Part shown: positions 25,162 to 33,910 of the stretch, in pieces
Position numbering within the stretch: position 1 is the stretch's first letter
How the letters are laid out: every line of letters begins with the position of its first letter
Assembly: GCA_900769075.1 (NCBI GenBank)
Contig: CAAGFE010000078.1
Location: 52,096-116,095 of the forward strand
Direction: 5' to 3'
Origin: Clostridia bacterium
Lineage (GTDB): Bacteria > Bacillota > Clostridia > Christensenellales > Aristaeellaceae
Length of the DNA stretch: 64,000 bases
Notes under the pieces: model-generated
The model's input: the letters and a program-made list of their open reading frames with translations, nothing else
Told to the model about the DNA's origin: nothing
Databases searched by the model: none
Made by a program: the position numbers and the translations under genes

Positions 25162-26016
25162 TTATCCCTTCACGGAGCCGCCGGTCACCCCTTCCACATA
25201 AAACCGCTGCATGATGATGAACAGCACCGAGATCGGGATGGATACCAGCACGCCGCCGGCACAGAACTGGGCGAAGTAACGGTTGCGGTTGACCTTGTCC
25301 ACCATGGAGAAGAGGCCGAGGGAAACGGTTTTGTCCGTCGTGATGCCGGAGGACATGATGATCGACGCATACACAAAATCCATCCATGGGTAGAGGAAGG
25401 AGCTGATCACCGTGTACACCACAATGGGCTTGGACAGGGGCAGGATGATCCGGCGGAACACCGCCCATTCGCTGGCGCCCTCCAGATACGCCGCCTCCCG
25501 CAGAGAACGGCTCACCGTGTCGAAGAAGCCCTTGGCGATCAGGTAGTCCACGCCTGCACCGGCGCTGTATACCAGGATCAGCCCCGGGAGGGAGTTGGTC
25601 AGCCCGATCTGGCGCAGGATGAAGTACACCGCGATCATCCCTAAAAAGCCGGGAAACAGGTTCAGGATGATGGCGGTTTTCATCATCGCCCTGCGCCCGG
25701 GGAAGCGAAGGAAGCTCATCGCGTAGGCGGTCATCAGCACAAAGGCGGTGGAGATCACGCAGGTGAAAACGGCAACAATCAGCGTGTTGGTGAACCACTG
25801 GGGGAAGTTGCTGACGCTGTCTGCGGAGAAAAGCAGCTCCTGGTAATGGGCGAGGGTGTAATGTTCCGGAAAGAAGCTGCGGATATTCGGCCCCTCATCC
25901 ACGCCGAAGGAAGTCAAGACCAGCCATAGAATCGGAATGAGCCATAGGGCCGCCAACAGCGCCAGCAGCGCGTGGTGAAGGATTAGCGCCAGAGGCTTGC
26001 AGCGCTTTGTCCTCAA
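25162..26016 (-). CDS. Sugar ABC transporter permease, MalG-like
   Basis: A 284-residue permease with six predicted membrane segments and the EAAYLEGASEWAVFRRIILPLSKP coupling motif (EAA loop) of carbohydrate importers. The start is taken as TTG at 26016, overlapping the previous stop as TTGA, with GGGAGGAGG seven bases upstream. This mirrors the GTGA overlap used one gene earlier. The frame continues far upstream inside the MalF-like gene, but only as a coincidence. It pairs with the MalF-like permease. Confidence 0.9.
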   Translation of the reverse strand: MRTKRCKPLALILHHALLALLAALWLIPILWLVLTSFGVDEGPNIRSFFPEHYTLAHYQELLFSADSVSNFPQWFTNTLIVAVFTCVISTAFVLMTAYAMSFLRFPGRRAMMKTAIILNLFPGFLGMIAVYFILRQIGLTNSLPGLILVYSAGAGVDYLIAKGFFDTVSRSLREAAYLEGASEWAVFRRIILPLSKPIVVYTVISSFLYPWMDFVYASIIMSSGITTDKTVSLGLFSMVDKVNRNRYFAQFCAGGVLVSIPISVLFIIMQRFYVEGVTGGSVKG

Positions 26017-27422
26017 TGGAATGCCTCCTCCCTTCCGCGTCCGGTCAACCGGCCAAAGGCAACGAGCGTCAGCGCGCTGCACACCGCAAACACCAGAATG
26101 CCGATCACCGAGGCCATCTTGTAATTGCTCTGATCCTGGGTCAGCCGGTACAGCCAGGTGACCAGCAGATCCACCTCGGTGGCACCGGCCTGGGCCATCA
26201 GCTGATCGGTGGTGACGTATACGTCCCGGCTCAAAAGCCAGATGACATTGAAGTTGTTGACGTTGTTCACCATGCCGGAGATCAGGCTCGGCCCGGTGAT
26301 GTGCAGCAGATAGGGCAATGTGATGTGGCGGAACACATGAAGGCCGCCTGCGCCGTCGATGCGGGCCGCCTCGGTCAGCTCGTGGGGGATGTTCAGCAGA
26401 ATTCCTGTTGCGATCAGCATCTGATACGGTACGCCAACCCAGAAATTGATGAGCAGGATCATGGGTTTCGCCCACGAGGGATGGGTCAGGAAGGGGATGA
26501 CATTTGCCGTCGGGATGGCCCCGATTTGATAAAGCCAGTCCGTTGCGCCCCATTGCTTGCACAGCGTGTTGATGATGCCCACATCCGCAAACAGATTTCT
26601 CACCAGCAGCAGCGAAACAAATTGGGGCACCGCCATGGCAATCATGAAGCAGGTGCGCCAGAAGGGCTTGGCAATCGTCCGCTGGTGGTTGACGAGCATC
26701 GCCAGGAGGATGCCGCCGAAATAGCAGCTCAGCGTGGCGGTGACGGCCCAAAGGAGCGTCCAGCCCAGCACCCGCGGGAAGGCATGGGCAAAGGCGCCGC
26801 TGCCGGTCAGATCCGTCAGGAGCCTGAAATTGTCCAATCCGACCCAGGTGAACAGGTTCGTGGGGACAAGATGGTTCCGGTCATAGTTGGTGAAGGCAAT
26901 GAGGATCATCACGATCAGCGGGAGAATCATCACCAGCGTCACGCCGGAAACGGGGAAGAAGAGCAACGTCCGGTGAAAATCCTGCCCCAGATAGCGAGCG
27001 GCGTCCTCCCGCAGACGGGGCAGTGCATGTCCTGCCTGAACGCGCTGCTGTGAGCGGCGGGCATGCCTCATCATCCGCACGCATTGCACCAGGAAGCCGC
27101 CGATCAGCAGGATGGCGATGACGCCGAACAGCAGAATCAGGAAGGAGTTGTCGTAATCATTCCATACGTTCCGCCGGGTGACGGGATCCCAGATGCGCTC
27201 TGCCTGCACGGTGCCCAGGGTCGCCAGCTTCATCAGGAACGGCCATGTCAGCCCGATGCCCAGCACAAAGGCAGCTTCCTCCAGGCAGAGCAGCATGCCC
27301 TTTGCGATCTGTCCCCGGGCGAAGCACCCTGCACCCCAGACCAGGGCGGACAGCTTCACCCAAATGTCGCCCCGCCAAAAGGCGCGCAAGGCGGTTTCCT
27401 TCGTGGAGGCGCGGGCGTTCAC
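26013..27422 (-). CDS. Sugar ABC transporter permease, MalF-like (large form)
   Basis: A 469-residue permease. An N-terminal extension with two or three extra membrane segments (about residues 35-130) precedes the canonical permease domain, as in long MalF/MdxF proteins. The EAA loop reads TEAARIDGAGGLHVFRHITLPYLL. Its start is a GTG overlapping the stop of the binding-protein gene (GTGA). Together with the MalG-like protein it forms the maltodextrin channel. Confidence 0.92.
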   Translation of the reverse strand: MNARASTKETALRAFWRGDIWVKLSALVWGAGCFARGQIAKGMLLCLEEAAFVLGIGLTWPFLMKLATLGTVQAERIWDPVTRRNVWNDYDNSFLILLFGVIAILLIGGFLVQCVRMMRHARRSQQRVQAGHALPRLREDAARYLGQDFHRTLLFFPVSGVTLVMILPLIVMILIAFTNYDRNHLVPTNLFTWVGLDNFRLLTDLTGSGAFAHAFPRVLGWTLLWAVTATLSCYFGGILLAMLVNHQRTIAKPFWRTCFMIAMAVPQFVSLLLVRNLFADVGIINTLCKQWGATDWLYQIGAIPTANVIPFLTHPSWAKPMILLINFWVGVPYQMLIATGILLNIPHELTEAARIDGAGGLHVFRHITLPYLLHITGPSLISGMVNNVNNFNVIWLLSRDVYVTTDQLMAQAGATEVDLLVTWLYRLTQDQSNYKMASVIGILVFAVCSALTLVAFGRLTGRGREEAFH

Positions 27423-28639
27423 TGGTCAGCGGGGGCGGTGATCCCCGCAACGCAGTTGTCCAGCAGGGTCTGCAGATCGGTCTTGCCCGGGTTCCCGCTG
27501 ACGATGATCTTTCCCAGCGCTGCGGCTGCATCCCAGTATTTGCTGCCCACCCGCTGCACATCCGCATAGGGGGATTGGGCCACAATGGCAGCGATGGCGG
27601 GCTCGCTCTGAACCTCGGACGAGGACAGCGCGGCCGTGTTGCTCGGACCCTGCCTGCGCATGGTGAAGCGATCCACCTGGGCGTCGTAGCTGGTCATGAA
27701 GGCCGCCAGATCCATCGCGTCGCCCGCGTGGGCGGAATAGGCGTTCACGCCCACCAGCTTGAAGCCGGAGAAGGAGGCCATCTGCACCTGCTGCTCCTTC
27801 ACCCGGTAGGTCGGCAGCTTGGCGGCGGCGTAATGCTCGCCCCAGACCTGGGCTGCCACGGAAGCGTTCCAGGTTCCGCTCACTCCCGCGATGATGCTGC
27901 CGTCCTTGATGCCCGCGACAAATGCGTCGCTGTCCGCCTCGATGAAGCCTGGATGAGCCGCAATCTCCAGCAGCGCGGAGAGCACGTCGACGCCGGTGAT
28001 AGGGGTATCTGCGGCGTTCCAGTTGCAGGTGTTGGTCACCCCGTCCTCGGAAAGCTGCATCTCAAGTCCGGCGCCCCGGAAGAAGCTGTACAGATACCAG
28101 GCGTTGGCCATGGGGAAGGCGATCTTCCGCCCGTTTTCCGCCGCCCTGTCCAGGAGGCTTTCCAGGGTGGCCGCATCGCCCGGGGTGATGTAGGCGCTGT
28201 TGTAGAACAGGAAGTAGCCATTGTCCGCCGTGGCGGGGTAGGCGTAGAGCAGCCCGTCCGGGCCGGTGGCCGCCTCGACGGAAGCGGGAATGTTAGCGGC
28301 GGCAACGGCTTCCGCCCCTTCCACAATGGGCATCAGGGCACCGCCGATGAGCAGGTCGTTGAGCTGATCATCCGCGAAGGTGAAAACGTCGGCGGCGGAT
28401 TCCACATCCGCCAGGATGACCTTTGACACGTCGCCCTCGTTCTGCACGCCAATCTGGATGGCATATCGCCGCTTGGGGTTAGCGGCGGTGAAGTCACGAA
28501 CAACCTGTTCCATCCAGGCCACATCGGCATTGTCGCCCACCCAAACCCGCAGCGGGATGGAAGCGTTCTCCTCCACTGTGCCAGGCGTACACCCGGTCAA
28601 AAGCATCAGCAACAAAAGCAGCACACCATAGCGCTTCAT
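27419..28639 (-). CDS. Maltodextrin-type extracellular binding lipoprotein
   Basis: A 406-residue family-1 solute-binding protein. The signal ends in the lipobox LLTGC (Cys at about residue 17), so it is anchored to the outer face of the membrane. Mature segments such as LRVWVGDNADVAWMEQVVRDFTA and the MalE-like architecture indicate oligosaccharide binding. The nearby malQ and glgP point to maltodextrins. The gene begins the transporter operon after the lacI terminator, with its own promoter presumed in 28640-28705. Confidence 0.9.
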   Translation of the reverse strand: MKRYGVLLLLLMLLTGCTPGTVEENASIPLRVWVGDNADVAWMEQVVRDFTAANPKRRYAIQIGVQNEGDVSKVILADVESAADVFTFADDQLNDLLIGGALMPIVEGAEAVAAANIPASVEAATGPDGLLYAYPATADNGYFLFYNSAYITPGDAATLESLLDRAAENGRKIAFPMANAWYLYSFFRGAGLEMQLSEDGVTNTCNWNAADTPITGVDVLSALLEIAAHPGFIEADSDAFVAGIKDGSIIAGVSGTWNASVAAQVWGEHYAAAKLPTYRVKEQQVQMASFSGFKLVGVNAYSAHAGDAMDLAAFMTSYDAQVDRFTMRRQGPSNTAALSSSEVQSEPAIAAIVAQSPYADVQRVGSKYWDAAAALGKIIVSGNPGKTDLQTLLDNCVAGITAPADQ

Positions 28640-28705
28640 GCCAGAACCTCCTCACATGCGTCATGCTGTGAAAAGTATGGACATAACGCGGGAAGCATAT
28701 GCATG

Positions 28706-28733
28706 AAAAAAGGCCCGTCCCTTCGGACGAACC
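28706..28733 (-). terminator. Terminator of the lacI-type gene
   Basis: On the minus strand GGTTCGTCC pairs with GGACGGGCC around GAAG and is followed by TTTTTT. It separates the regulator from the binding-protein gene. Confidence 0.85.
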
Positions 28734-28749
28734 TTGCCTTCGCGTTCCC

Positions 28750-29766
28750 TCATTGATTCACCGGGCCCACGGATTCCCGCAGGATCAGCTCCGCATTCAC
28801 CGTGATATGCCGGGGTTCCTCGCCGTGCTCCAGCATACCCATCAGCATGCCAACGCTTTCCCGGGCGATCTCGTTGATCGGCTGTGCCACCGTGGTCACC
28901 CGGGGAATGAAATACTTGCCCATTTCGATGCCGTCATAGCCCACGACGCTCACATCCTCGGGCACTCTGCGGCCCGTGTCCTGCAGGGCGCGGATGACGC
29001 CCATCGCCACCGTATCGGACATGGCGAAAACCGCGGTGGTATCGGGCTTCATGGCGAAGAAGCCCCGGGCCGTGTCGTAGGCGCCGCGCAGGGAGAACCG
29101 GGTATCCACATAGCGTTCCTCGTCAAAGGGGATCCCTGCGGCCTCAAAGGCCTCCATGGCGCCCCTGTAGCGGAGCCCGAAGCCGTCGTCGCCCTGGCGC
29201 GCACCGCCGAAAATGGCAATCCGCTGGTGCCCGGCGTTCAGGAGCGTCTGCGTCACCGCAAAGCCCATGGCCCGGTCGTCAATGAATACGCTGCCGGCCT
29301 TGGGGAAACCTGCCTTTTCCGCGCTGATGGTGGCGAAGACCATGGGCATGTCCAGGCTGTGGAGCACATGGGCGCGCTCATCGATGCGGCCGCCAAGGAA
29401 GATGCAGCCCTTCACCCGCTTCTCGTGGGATAAACGCACGGCGGTCTGGAATTCGTCCGCCTTCTCATCCACATATTCCACCAGGAAGGAGGCGTTCAGC
29501 CCATGGGTATATTGGAGCACCGCCTCCGCCAGGGCATTCAGGAAGGGATTCTCTCTGCCGCGCAGGATGATCGCAACGATTTCGCCGTCGGTCTGCTTCA
29601 GCCCGCGGGCGTTGGCATTGCCGGTGAAGTGGCACTCAGCCATCACGCGCTCCACCTTTTCCCGGGTGGCCTGATTGACATCCGGGCGCTTGTTCAGCAC
29701 GCGGGACACGGTGGTGACGCTGACGCCCGCCTTCTGGGCGATGTCCTTGATGGTGTAGATTCTCAC
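28750..29766 (-). CDS. LacI-family transcriptional regulator of the maltodextrin locus
   Basis: A 338-residue LacI-type repressor. The HTH is at residues 4-25 (TIKDIAQKAGVSVTTVSRVLN) with the hinge helix to ~60, followed by a sugar-binding domain (VFIDDRAMG, FAMSDTVAMGVIRAL, VSVVGYDGIEMG). It likely represses its own gene and the downstream transporter and amylomaltase genes in the absence of a maltodextrin signal. The start is a GTG with GAGGAG 7 bases upstream; no ATG is near. Confidence 0.92.
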   Translation of the reverse strand: MRIYTIKDIAQKAGVSVTTVSRVLNKRPDVNQATREKVERVMAECHFTGNANARGLKQTDGEIVAIILRGRENPFLNALAEAVLQYTHGLNASFLVEYVDEKADEFQTAVRLSHEKRVKGCIFLGGRIDERAHVLHSLDMPMVFATISAEKAGFPKAGSVFIDDRAMGFAVTQTLLNAGHQRIAIFGGARQGDDGFGLRYRGAMEAFEAAGIPFDEERYVDTRFSLRGAYDTARGFFAMKPDTTAVFAMSDTVAMGVIRALQDTGRRVPEDVSVVGYDGIEMGKYFIPRVTTVAQPINEIARESVGMLMGMLEHGEEPRHITVNAELILRESVGPVNQ

Positions 29767-29785
29767 GGGATTGCTCCTCTCCGGG

Positions 29786-29818
29786 GTGAAAACGCTCCCG
29801 GTACCGTTTTCGTTTCAC
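29786..29818. promoter_or_regulatory. Putative operator for the LacI-type regulator
   Basis: An extended inverted repeat, GAAAACG-N10-CGTTTTC, overlaps an outer GTGAAA/TTTCAC pair and contains the palindrome CGGTACCG. It sits just downstream of the lacI -10 element, a position suited to autorepression. Confidence 0.6.
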
Positions 29819-29826
29819 ATGGATAT

Positions 29827-29855
29827 ATCGTAGCACAAATGTCGGTTTCTGTCAA
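29827..29855 (-). promoter_or_regulatory. Promoter of the lacI-type gene
   Basis: On the minus strand: TTGACA (29855-29850), a 17-base spacer and TACGAT (29832-29827). Confidence 0.8.
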
Positions 29856-29946
29856 GGCTGGATGGGAGATATGTGGCGGAATGAGCACAAATCACACATG
29901 GAGCAGCTTTGTACCATGAGAGTTCCATTAGAAATGCCGGGATGCT

Positions 29947-29975
29947 TTGCGCTTTTTGAGAAAGCATGGTATAAT
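29947..29975 (+). promoter_or_regulatory. Promoter of the coiled-coil/membrane protein pair
   Basis: TTGCGC (29947-29952), a 17-base spacer and TATAAT (29970-29975), 43 bases before the start codon. Confidence 0.65.
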
Positions 29976-30017
29976 TGAATCAGCGCAGGCGTTTCCCTGC
30001 GGACAGGAGTGTGAAGC

Positions 30018-30455
30018 ATGGCAGTACAAACCGAAGAAAGGCCCGACAAGCCCTCGCTGTGGTCGCAGGCGCTGAAGGTGGTCAAGGGGGAGTCCACCGC
30101 CGAGCTGGTGGAGCAGTTCACCCAGGAAATGACGCTGGTGGCGGAAGGCTTATGTGAGGATCAGGCCCGTCTGCGCAAGGCGATGGACGGCATCCTCCGC
30201 GAAAACGAGAACCAGCGCAGCGCCCAGGATCAGGACAGGCAGGAAATGCTTCGTTTGCTGGAGGAAAATCAGAAAAAGACCGAGCAGCGCCTGGATGATC
30301 TCTCCCGGCGGATTTCCGTCCTGGAAAAGCCTGCCCCCAGGGAGAAAAAGGCCCGCCATGCCCTGGGAGGCGACCTGATCGGCCGCATCACCGTCCTGGC
30401 GGGCATCGTGTGCGGCACCTGGCTGATGGTGACCGTGCTCAAGCTGTTGATGTAA
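30018..30455 (+). CDS. Unknown coiled-coil protein with a C-terminal membrane anchor
   Basis: No family recognised (145 aa). Residues ~45-100 are charged and heptad-like (EENQKKTEQRLDDLSRRISVLEK), a probable coiled coil. The last ~25 residues (ITVLAGIVCGTWLMVTVLKLL) form one tail anchor, so the bulk should face the cytoplasm. AGGAG lies 8 bases before the ATG. It is followed after 12 bases by another unknown gene, and the pair shares a promoter and terminator. Confidence 0.75.
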   Translation: MAVQTEERPDKPSLWSQALKVVKGESTAELVEQFTQEMTLVAEGLCEDQARLRKAMDGILRENENQRSAQDQDRQEMLRLLEENQKKTEQRLDDLSRRISVLEKPAPREKKARHALGGDLIGRITVLAGIVCGTWLMVTVLKLLM

Positions 30456-30467
30456 ACGGAGGTACGC

Positions 30468-30992
30468 ATGAAAAGCTATCAGGAAATGCTGGCCTCTTAT
30501 CGCAAACGCCAGCGGAACACTGTGGTGGATACCATCGCAGCGGGTTTGACCTATGTGGATGAAATCGCTGTGGACAGCGGATTGCTGGAGGAAACAGGGC
30601 TCCTGACCGAGCTGACCGGCTCGGTGTGCGGCGCGCTGCCCTTTGCGATCATCGCCGTCCAGGAGGGATCGAAGGTGATCCTGGGGCTGAAGCCGACCGC
30701 CAACGGCGTGCAGGACAGCGCGTTCCGCATGGCAAAGACCGGCGCAGCCCTGGGCGTGGGCACGGCGGTCGCAGCGGGCGCGGGCTTCTGGGCGGCGATC
30801 CCGGTCACTATGGGCGTGCGTGCCCTCTTTGACCGGTATCGCTCCAAGGCGCTGACGGGCATGCGGGTGCAGGGCCGCATCAGCCGCCTCAAGGAGCTGA
30901 ATGCCCAGCTCCGCGCCGCACAGGAGGAGGCGGAATCCGCCGGGCCGGATGCGCTCCCGGAGCCGGAAATCCTCGCCGTCATCCCTAACTGA
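30468..30992 (+). CDS. Unknown protein with a Gly/Ala-rich hydrophobic centre
   Basis: No family recognised (174 aa). The centre (about residues 45-115) is rich in Gly, Ala and Val (TGAALGVGTAVAAGAGFWAAIP) and could insert in a membrane. Both ends are charged, and the C-terminal ~40 residues look helical (RISRLKELNAQLRAAQEEAE). Co-transcribed with the coiled-coil tail-anchored protein, it may be its membrane partner; that is inference from position only. Confidence 0.7.
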   Translation: MKSYQEMLASYRKRQRNTVVDTIAAGLTYVDEIAVDSGLLEETGLLTELTGSVCGALPFAIIAVQEGSKVILGLKPTANGVQDSAFRMAKTGAALGVGTAVAAGAGFWAAIPVTMGVRALFDRYRSKALTGMRVQGRISRLKELNAQLRAAQEEAESAGPDALPEPEILAVIPN

Positions 30993-31000
30993 ATATCGGT

Positions 31001-31033
31001 GCAGGCAGCCGCGCGGGTTGCCTGCTTTTTTTC
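31001..31033 (+). terminator. Terminator after the unknown gene pair
   Basis: GCAGGCA pairs with the TGCCTGC arm around a GC-rich loop and is followed by a run of seven T. Confidence 0.85.
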
Positions 31034-31043
31034 TGTATACTGG

Positions 31044-31072
31044 TTGACGAATGGGGCAAAATTCGTTATCAT
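31044..31072 (+). promoter_or_regulatory. Promoter of dapF
   Basis: TTGACG (31044-31049), a 17-base spacer and TATCAT (31067-31072), with the start codon 28 bases on. Confidence 0.75.
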
Positions 31073-31099
31073 GTGCCATGTACATGAGGAGGATGAAGT

Positions 31100-31939
31100 A
31101 TGAAATTCACCAAGATGCATGGAATCGGCAACGATTATGTGTATGTCAACTGCTTTGATGAATATGTGGAGGATCCCTCTGCCCTGGCGGTGAAGATGAG
31201 CCGTCCCCACTACGGCGTGGGCAGCGATGGACTGATCCTGATCTGCCCCAGCGATGTGGCGGATTTTGAAATGAAAATGTTCAACGCGGACGGCTCGGAA
31301 AGCGAAATGTGCGGCAACGGTGTCCGCTGCGTGGGCAAGTATGTCTTTGACCGCGGACTGACGGACAAAACCACCGTCAGCCTGATGACGGGCGCAGGGC
31401 TGAAAATCCTGAAGCTCCGGGTTCATCAGGGCAAGGTGACCTCCGTCAGGGTAGACATGGGCGCGCCCGAGCTCCGGCCGGAGCTGATCCCTGTGGACCT
31501 GCCCGGCGAAACCGTGATGGGCCATCGCCTGCAGGTCGCCAGCGCCGTGTATGAGATTCATTGCGTGTCGATGGGCAATCCCCATTGCGTGGTGTTCGTG
31601 AAGGATCCTGACCAGATCGATGTGGAGCAGGTGGGCATGCTGCTGGAGAATCACCCCATCTTCCCGAAGCGCGCGAACGTGGAGTTCGTGCAGGTCATTA
31701 ACCGCAATCATCTGCGGATGCGGGTCTGGGAGCGCGGCTCCGGCGAAACGCTGGCCTGCGGCACCGGCGCCTGTGCCTCCCTGGTGGCGGCGGTGCTCAC
31801 CGGGCGGGCCAACCGTCAGGTGACGATGGATCTCCTGGGCGGCAGCCTGGAGCTGGATTGGTCCTTCGACGACGACCATGTGTATCAGGAAGGCCCGGCG
31901 AAGTTCGTCTTTGACGGGGAATGGATCGGGGAAGAATAA
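31100..31939 (+). CDS. dapF: Diaminopimelate epimerase
   Basis: Converts LL- to meso-diaminopimelate for lysine and peptidoglycan synthesis; a cofactor-independent cytosolic enzyme (279 aa, normal length). The two catalytic cysteines are visible: C71 in EMCGNGVRCVGKY and C220 in LACGTGACASL. GFDGHD-like opening residues (KMHGIGNDYV) are conserved. AGGAGG-type site precedes the ATG. It is a single-gene unit with its own promoter and a terminator shared with the convergent ABC genes. Confidence 0.97.
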   Translation: MKFTKMHGIGNDYVYVNCFDEYVEDPSALAVKMSRPHYGVGSDGLILICPSDVADFEMKMFNADGSESEMCGNGVRCVGKYVFDRGLTDKTTVSLMTGAGLKILKLRVHQGKVTSVRVDMGAPELRPELIPVDLPGETVMGHRLQVASAVYEIHCVSMGNPHCVVFVKDPDQIDVEQVGMLLENHPIFPKRANVEFVQVINRNHLRMRVWERGSGETLACGTGACASLVAAVLTGRANRQVTMDLLGGSLELDWSFDDDHVYQEGPAKFVFDGEWIGEE

Positions 31940-31956
31940 AGCAAACGGCAAAAGAA

Positions 31957-31997
31957 CAGCGCCGGCTCGGATGGGAAGGAGCCGACGCTGTTTTTTG
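31957..31997. terminator. Bidirectional terminator between dapF and the ABC exporter genes
   Basis: CAGCG-CCGGCTC and GAGCCG-ACGCTG form an almost perfect stem. TTTTTT follows on the plus strand, and a T-rich tract on the minus strand. Confidence 0.88.
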
Positions 31998-31999
31998 TG

Positions 32000-33910
32000 T
32001 TACGACGCCTGGATGGCGTTGCCGGTGTAGAGCTGATAATACTTGCCCTTCTGGTCAATGAGGTCATCATGGGTGCCGCGCTCGATGATGCGGCCCTGCT
32101 CCAGCACCATGATGCAGTCGGAGTTCTTGACCGTGGACAGGCGGTGGGCGATGACGAAGGTGGTGCGCCCGTGCATGAGGGCGTCCATGCCGCGCTGAAC
32201 CAGGGTTTCCGTGCGGGTGTCAATGGAGGAGGTGGCCTCGTCCAGAATCAGACAGGGGGGATCGGCAACCGCCGCCCGGGCGATGGCCAGCAGCTGGCGC
32301 TGTCCCTGGGAGAGATTCGAGCCGTCGCCGACGAGCATGGTGTTGTAACCCTCGGGCAGCTTGCGGATGAAGCCGTCCGCGTTGGCGAGCTTGGCGGCAG
32401 CGATGCATTCCTCATCGGTGGCATCCAGCTTGCCGTAGCGGATGTTGTCCAGCACCGTGCCAGTGAACAGGTGAGTATCCTGGAGCACCATGCCCAGGGA
32501 GCGGCGCAGATCGTCTTTCCTGATCTTGTTGATGTTGATGCCGTCGTAGCGGATCTTGCCGTCCTGAATGTCGTAGAAGCGGTTGATCAGGTTGGTGATG
32601 GTGGTCTTGCCAGCGCCGGTGCCGCCTACGAAGGCGATCTTCTGTCCGGGCATGGCGTACATGTCGATATCGTAGAGCACCTGCTTTTCATCGGTGTAGC
32701 CAAAGTCCACATCGGTGAAGGTCACGCCGCCCTCCAGCCTGGTCAGGGTCACAGTGCCGTCGCCGTGGGGATGCTTCCAGGCCCAAAGGCCGGTGCGCTT
32801 CTCGCTTTCGACCAGATTGCCCTGTTCATCCTCGTGGGCGTTCACCAGCTCCACATAGCCGTTATCGGTCTCGGACTTCTCGTCCATCAGATCGAACACG
32901 CGGCGGGCGCCGGCCAGGGCCATGATGATGGAGTTCATCTGCTGGGTCACCTGGGTGACGGGCTGGGTGAAATTCCGGTTGAGGTTGAGGTAGGTGATCA
33001 GGGCGCCGAGGGTCATCAGCGAGCCGCCGGAAAGAATGGCCATGGCTGCGCCGACCATGGCGCAGATGACGTAGGAAATGTGGCCCAGGTTATTGTTGAT
33101 CGGGCCCATGGTGTTGGACCAGCGGTTGGCCTCGTGGGAGGCGGAGCGCAGCTCCTCGTTCAGCTTATCGAATTCCTCCTGGGCCTTTTCCTCGTGGCAG
33201 AAGACCTTGATGACCTTCTGACCGGTGGTCATCTCCTCGATGTATCCGTTCAGCTTGCCCAGATTCTGCTGCTGCGCGGCAAAGAACTTGCCACACAGGC
33301 CCACCAGCTTGCCGGAGATGAGCATCGTCAGCGTGACCAGCACGATGGAAAGCACCGTCATGATGGGGGAGAGCATCACCATGCTGATGAAGGTGGTCAC
33401 CAGGGTGACGGAGGAGTTGACCAGCTGGGTCAGGCTCTGGCCGATCAGCATGCGCATGGCGTCCACATCGTTGGTGTAAACGGACATGATGTCGCCATGG
33501 GAATGGGTGTCGAAATACTTGACGGGCAGGGTTTCCATGTGGGTGAAAAGCTCGTTGCGGATCTTGAGCATGGAGCCCTGGGTGATGATGACCATGATCC
33601 GCTGCTGGAGATAGGCGCTTGCCACGCCAAAGGCGAGGATGCAGGCCAGGCGGATCAGGCGGGCGCCCAGGTCGGCAAAGGTTTTGGTGCCCTCCATGAT
33701 GCCCTTGATGTATACGTCAATGAGCTCCTTGGTGAACAGCGTGCCCTGCAGGGTGCAAAGGGCGGTCACCAGAATGCAGAGAAGCACGATCACGAAGCGT
33801 CCGCCGTAGTTATGCATCATGAATTTCAGCACGCGGGCGAGCAGCTTGCCCTGTCCCTTGAGGGACATGGCGGGCTGAGCCGGGCCGCGGCGATGTCCAG
33901 GACCCATCAT
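32000..33910 (-). CDS. ABC exporter half-transporter, MsbA/MdlB-like (second subunit)
   Basis: A 636-residue fused membrane-ATPase protein. Six membrane segments (about residues 35-330) are followed by an ATPase domain with Walker A GGTGAGKTT, signature LSQGQRQLLAIARA and Walker B LILDEATSSID. It overlaps the upstream half-transporter gene (ATGA), so the two very likely form a heterodimeric multidrug or lipid exporter. The marR-type gene upstream in the same unit suggests induction by a small toxic compound; the substrate is unknown. Confidence 0.93.
   Translation of the reverse strand: MMGPGHRRGPAQPAMSLKGQGKLLARVLKFMMHNYGGRFVIVLLCILVTALCTLQGTLFTKELIDVYIKGIMEGTKTFADLGARLIRLACILAFGVASAYLQQRIMVIITQGSMLKIRNELFTHMETLPVKYFDTHSHGDIMSVYTNDVDAMRMLIGQSLTQLVNSSVTLVTTFISMVMLSPIMTVLSIVLVTLTMLISGKLVGLCGKFFAAQQQNLGKLNGYIEEMTTGQKVIKVFCHEEKAQEEFDKLNEELRSASHEANRWSNTMGPINNNLGHISYVICAMVGAAMAILSGGSLMTLGALITYLNLNRNFTQPVTQVTQQMNSIIMALAGARRVFDLMDEKSETDNGYVELVNAHEDEQGNLVESEKRTGLWAWKHPHGDGTVTLTRLEGGVTFTDVDFGYTDEKQVLYDIDMYAMPGQKIAFVGGTGAGKTTITNLINRFYDIQDGKIRYDGININKIRKDDLRRSLGMVLQDTHLFTGTVLDNIRYGKLDATDEECIAAAKLANADGFIRKLPEGYNTMLVGDGSNLSQGQRQLLAIARAAVADPPCLILDEATSSIDTRTETLVQRGMDALMHGRTTFVIAHRLSTVKNSDCIMVLEQGRIIERGTHDDLIDQKGKYYQLYTGNAIQAS

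Noticed and set aside
25162..26751. One fused permease frame covering MalG and part of MalF
   Set aside because: The upstream part is out of frame with the real MalF-like permease. The TTGA overlap and a strong ribosome binding site mark the true MalG start at 26016.
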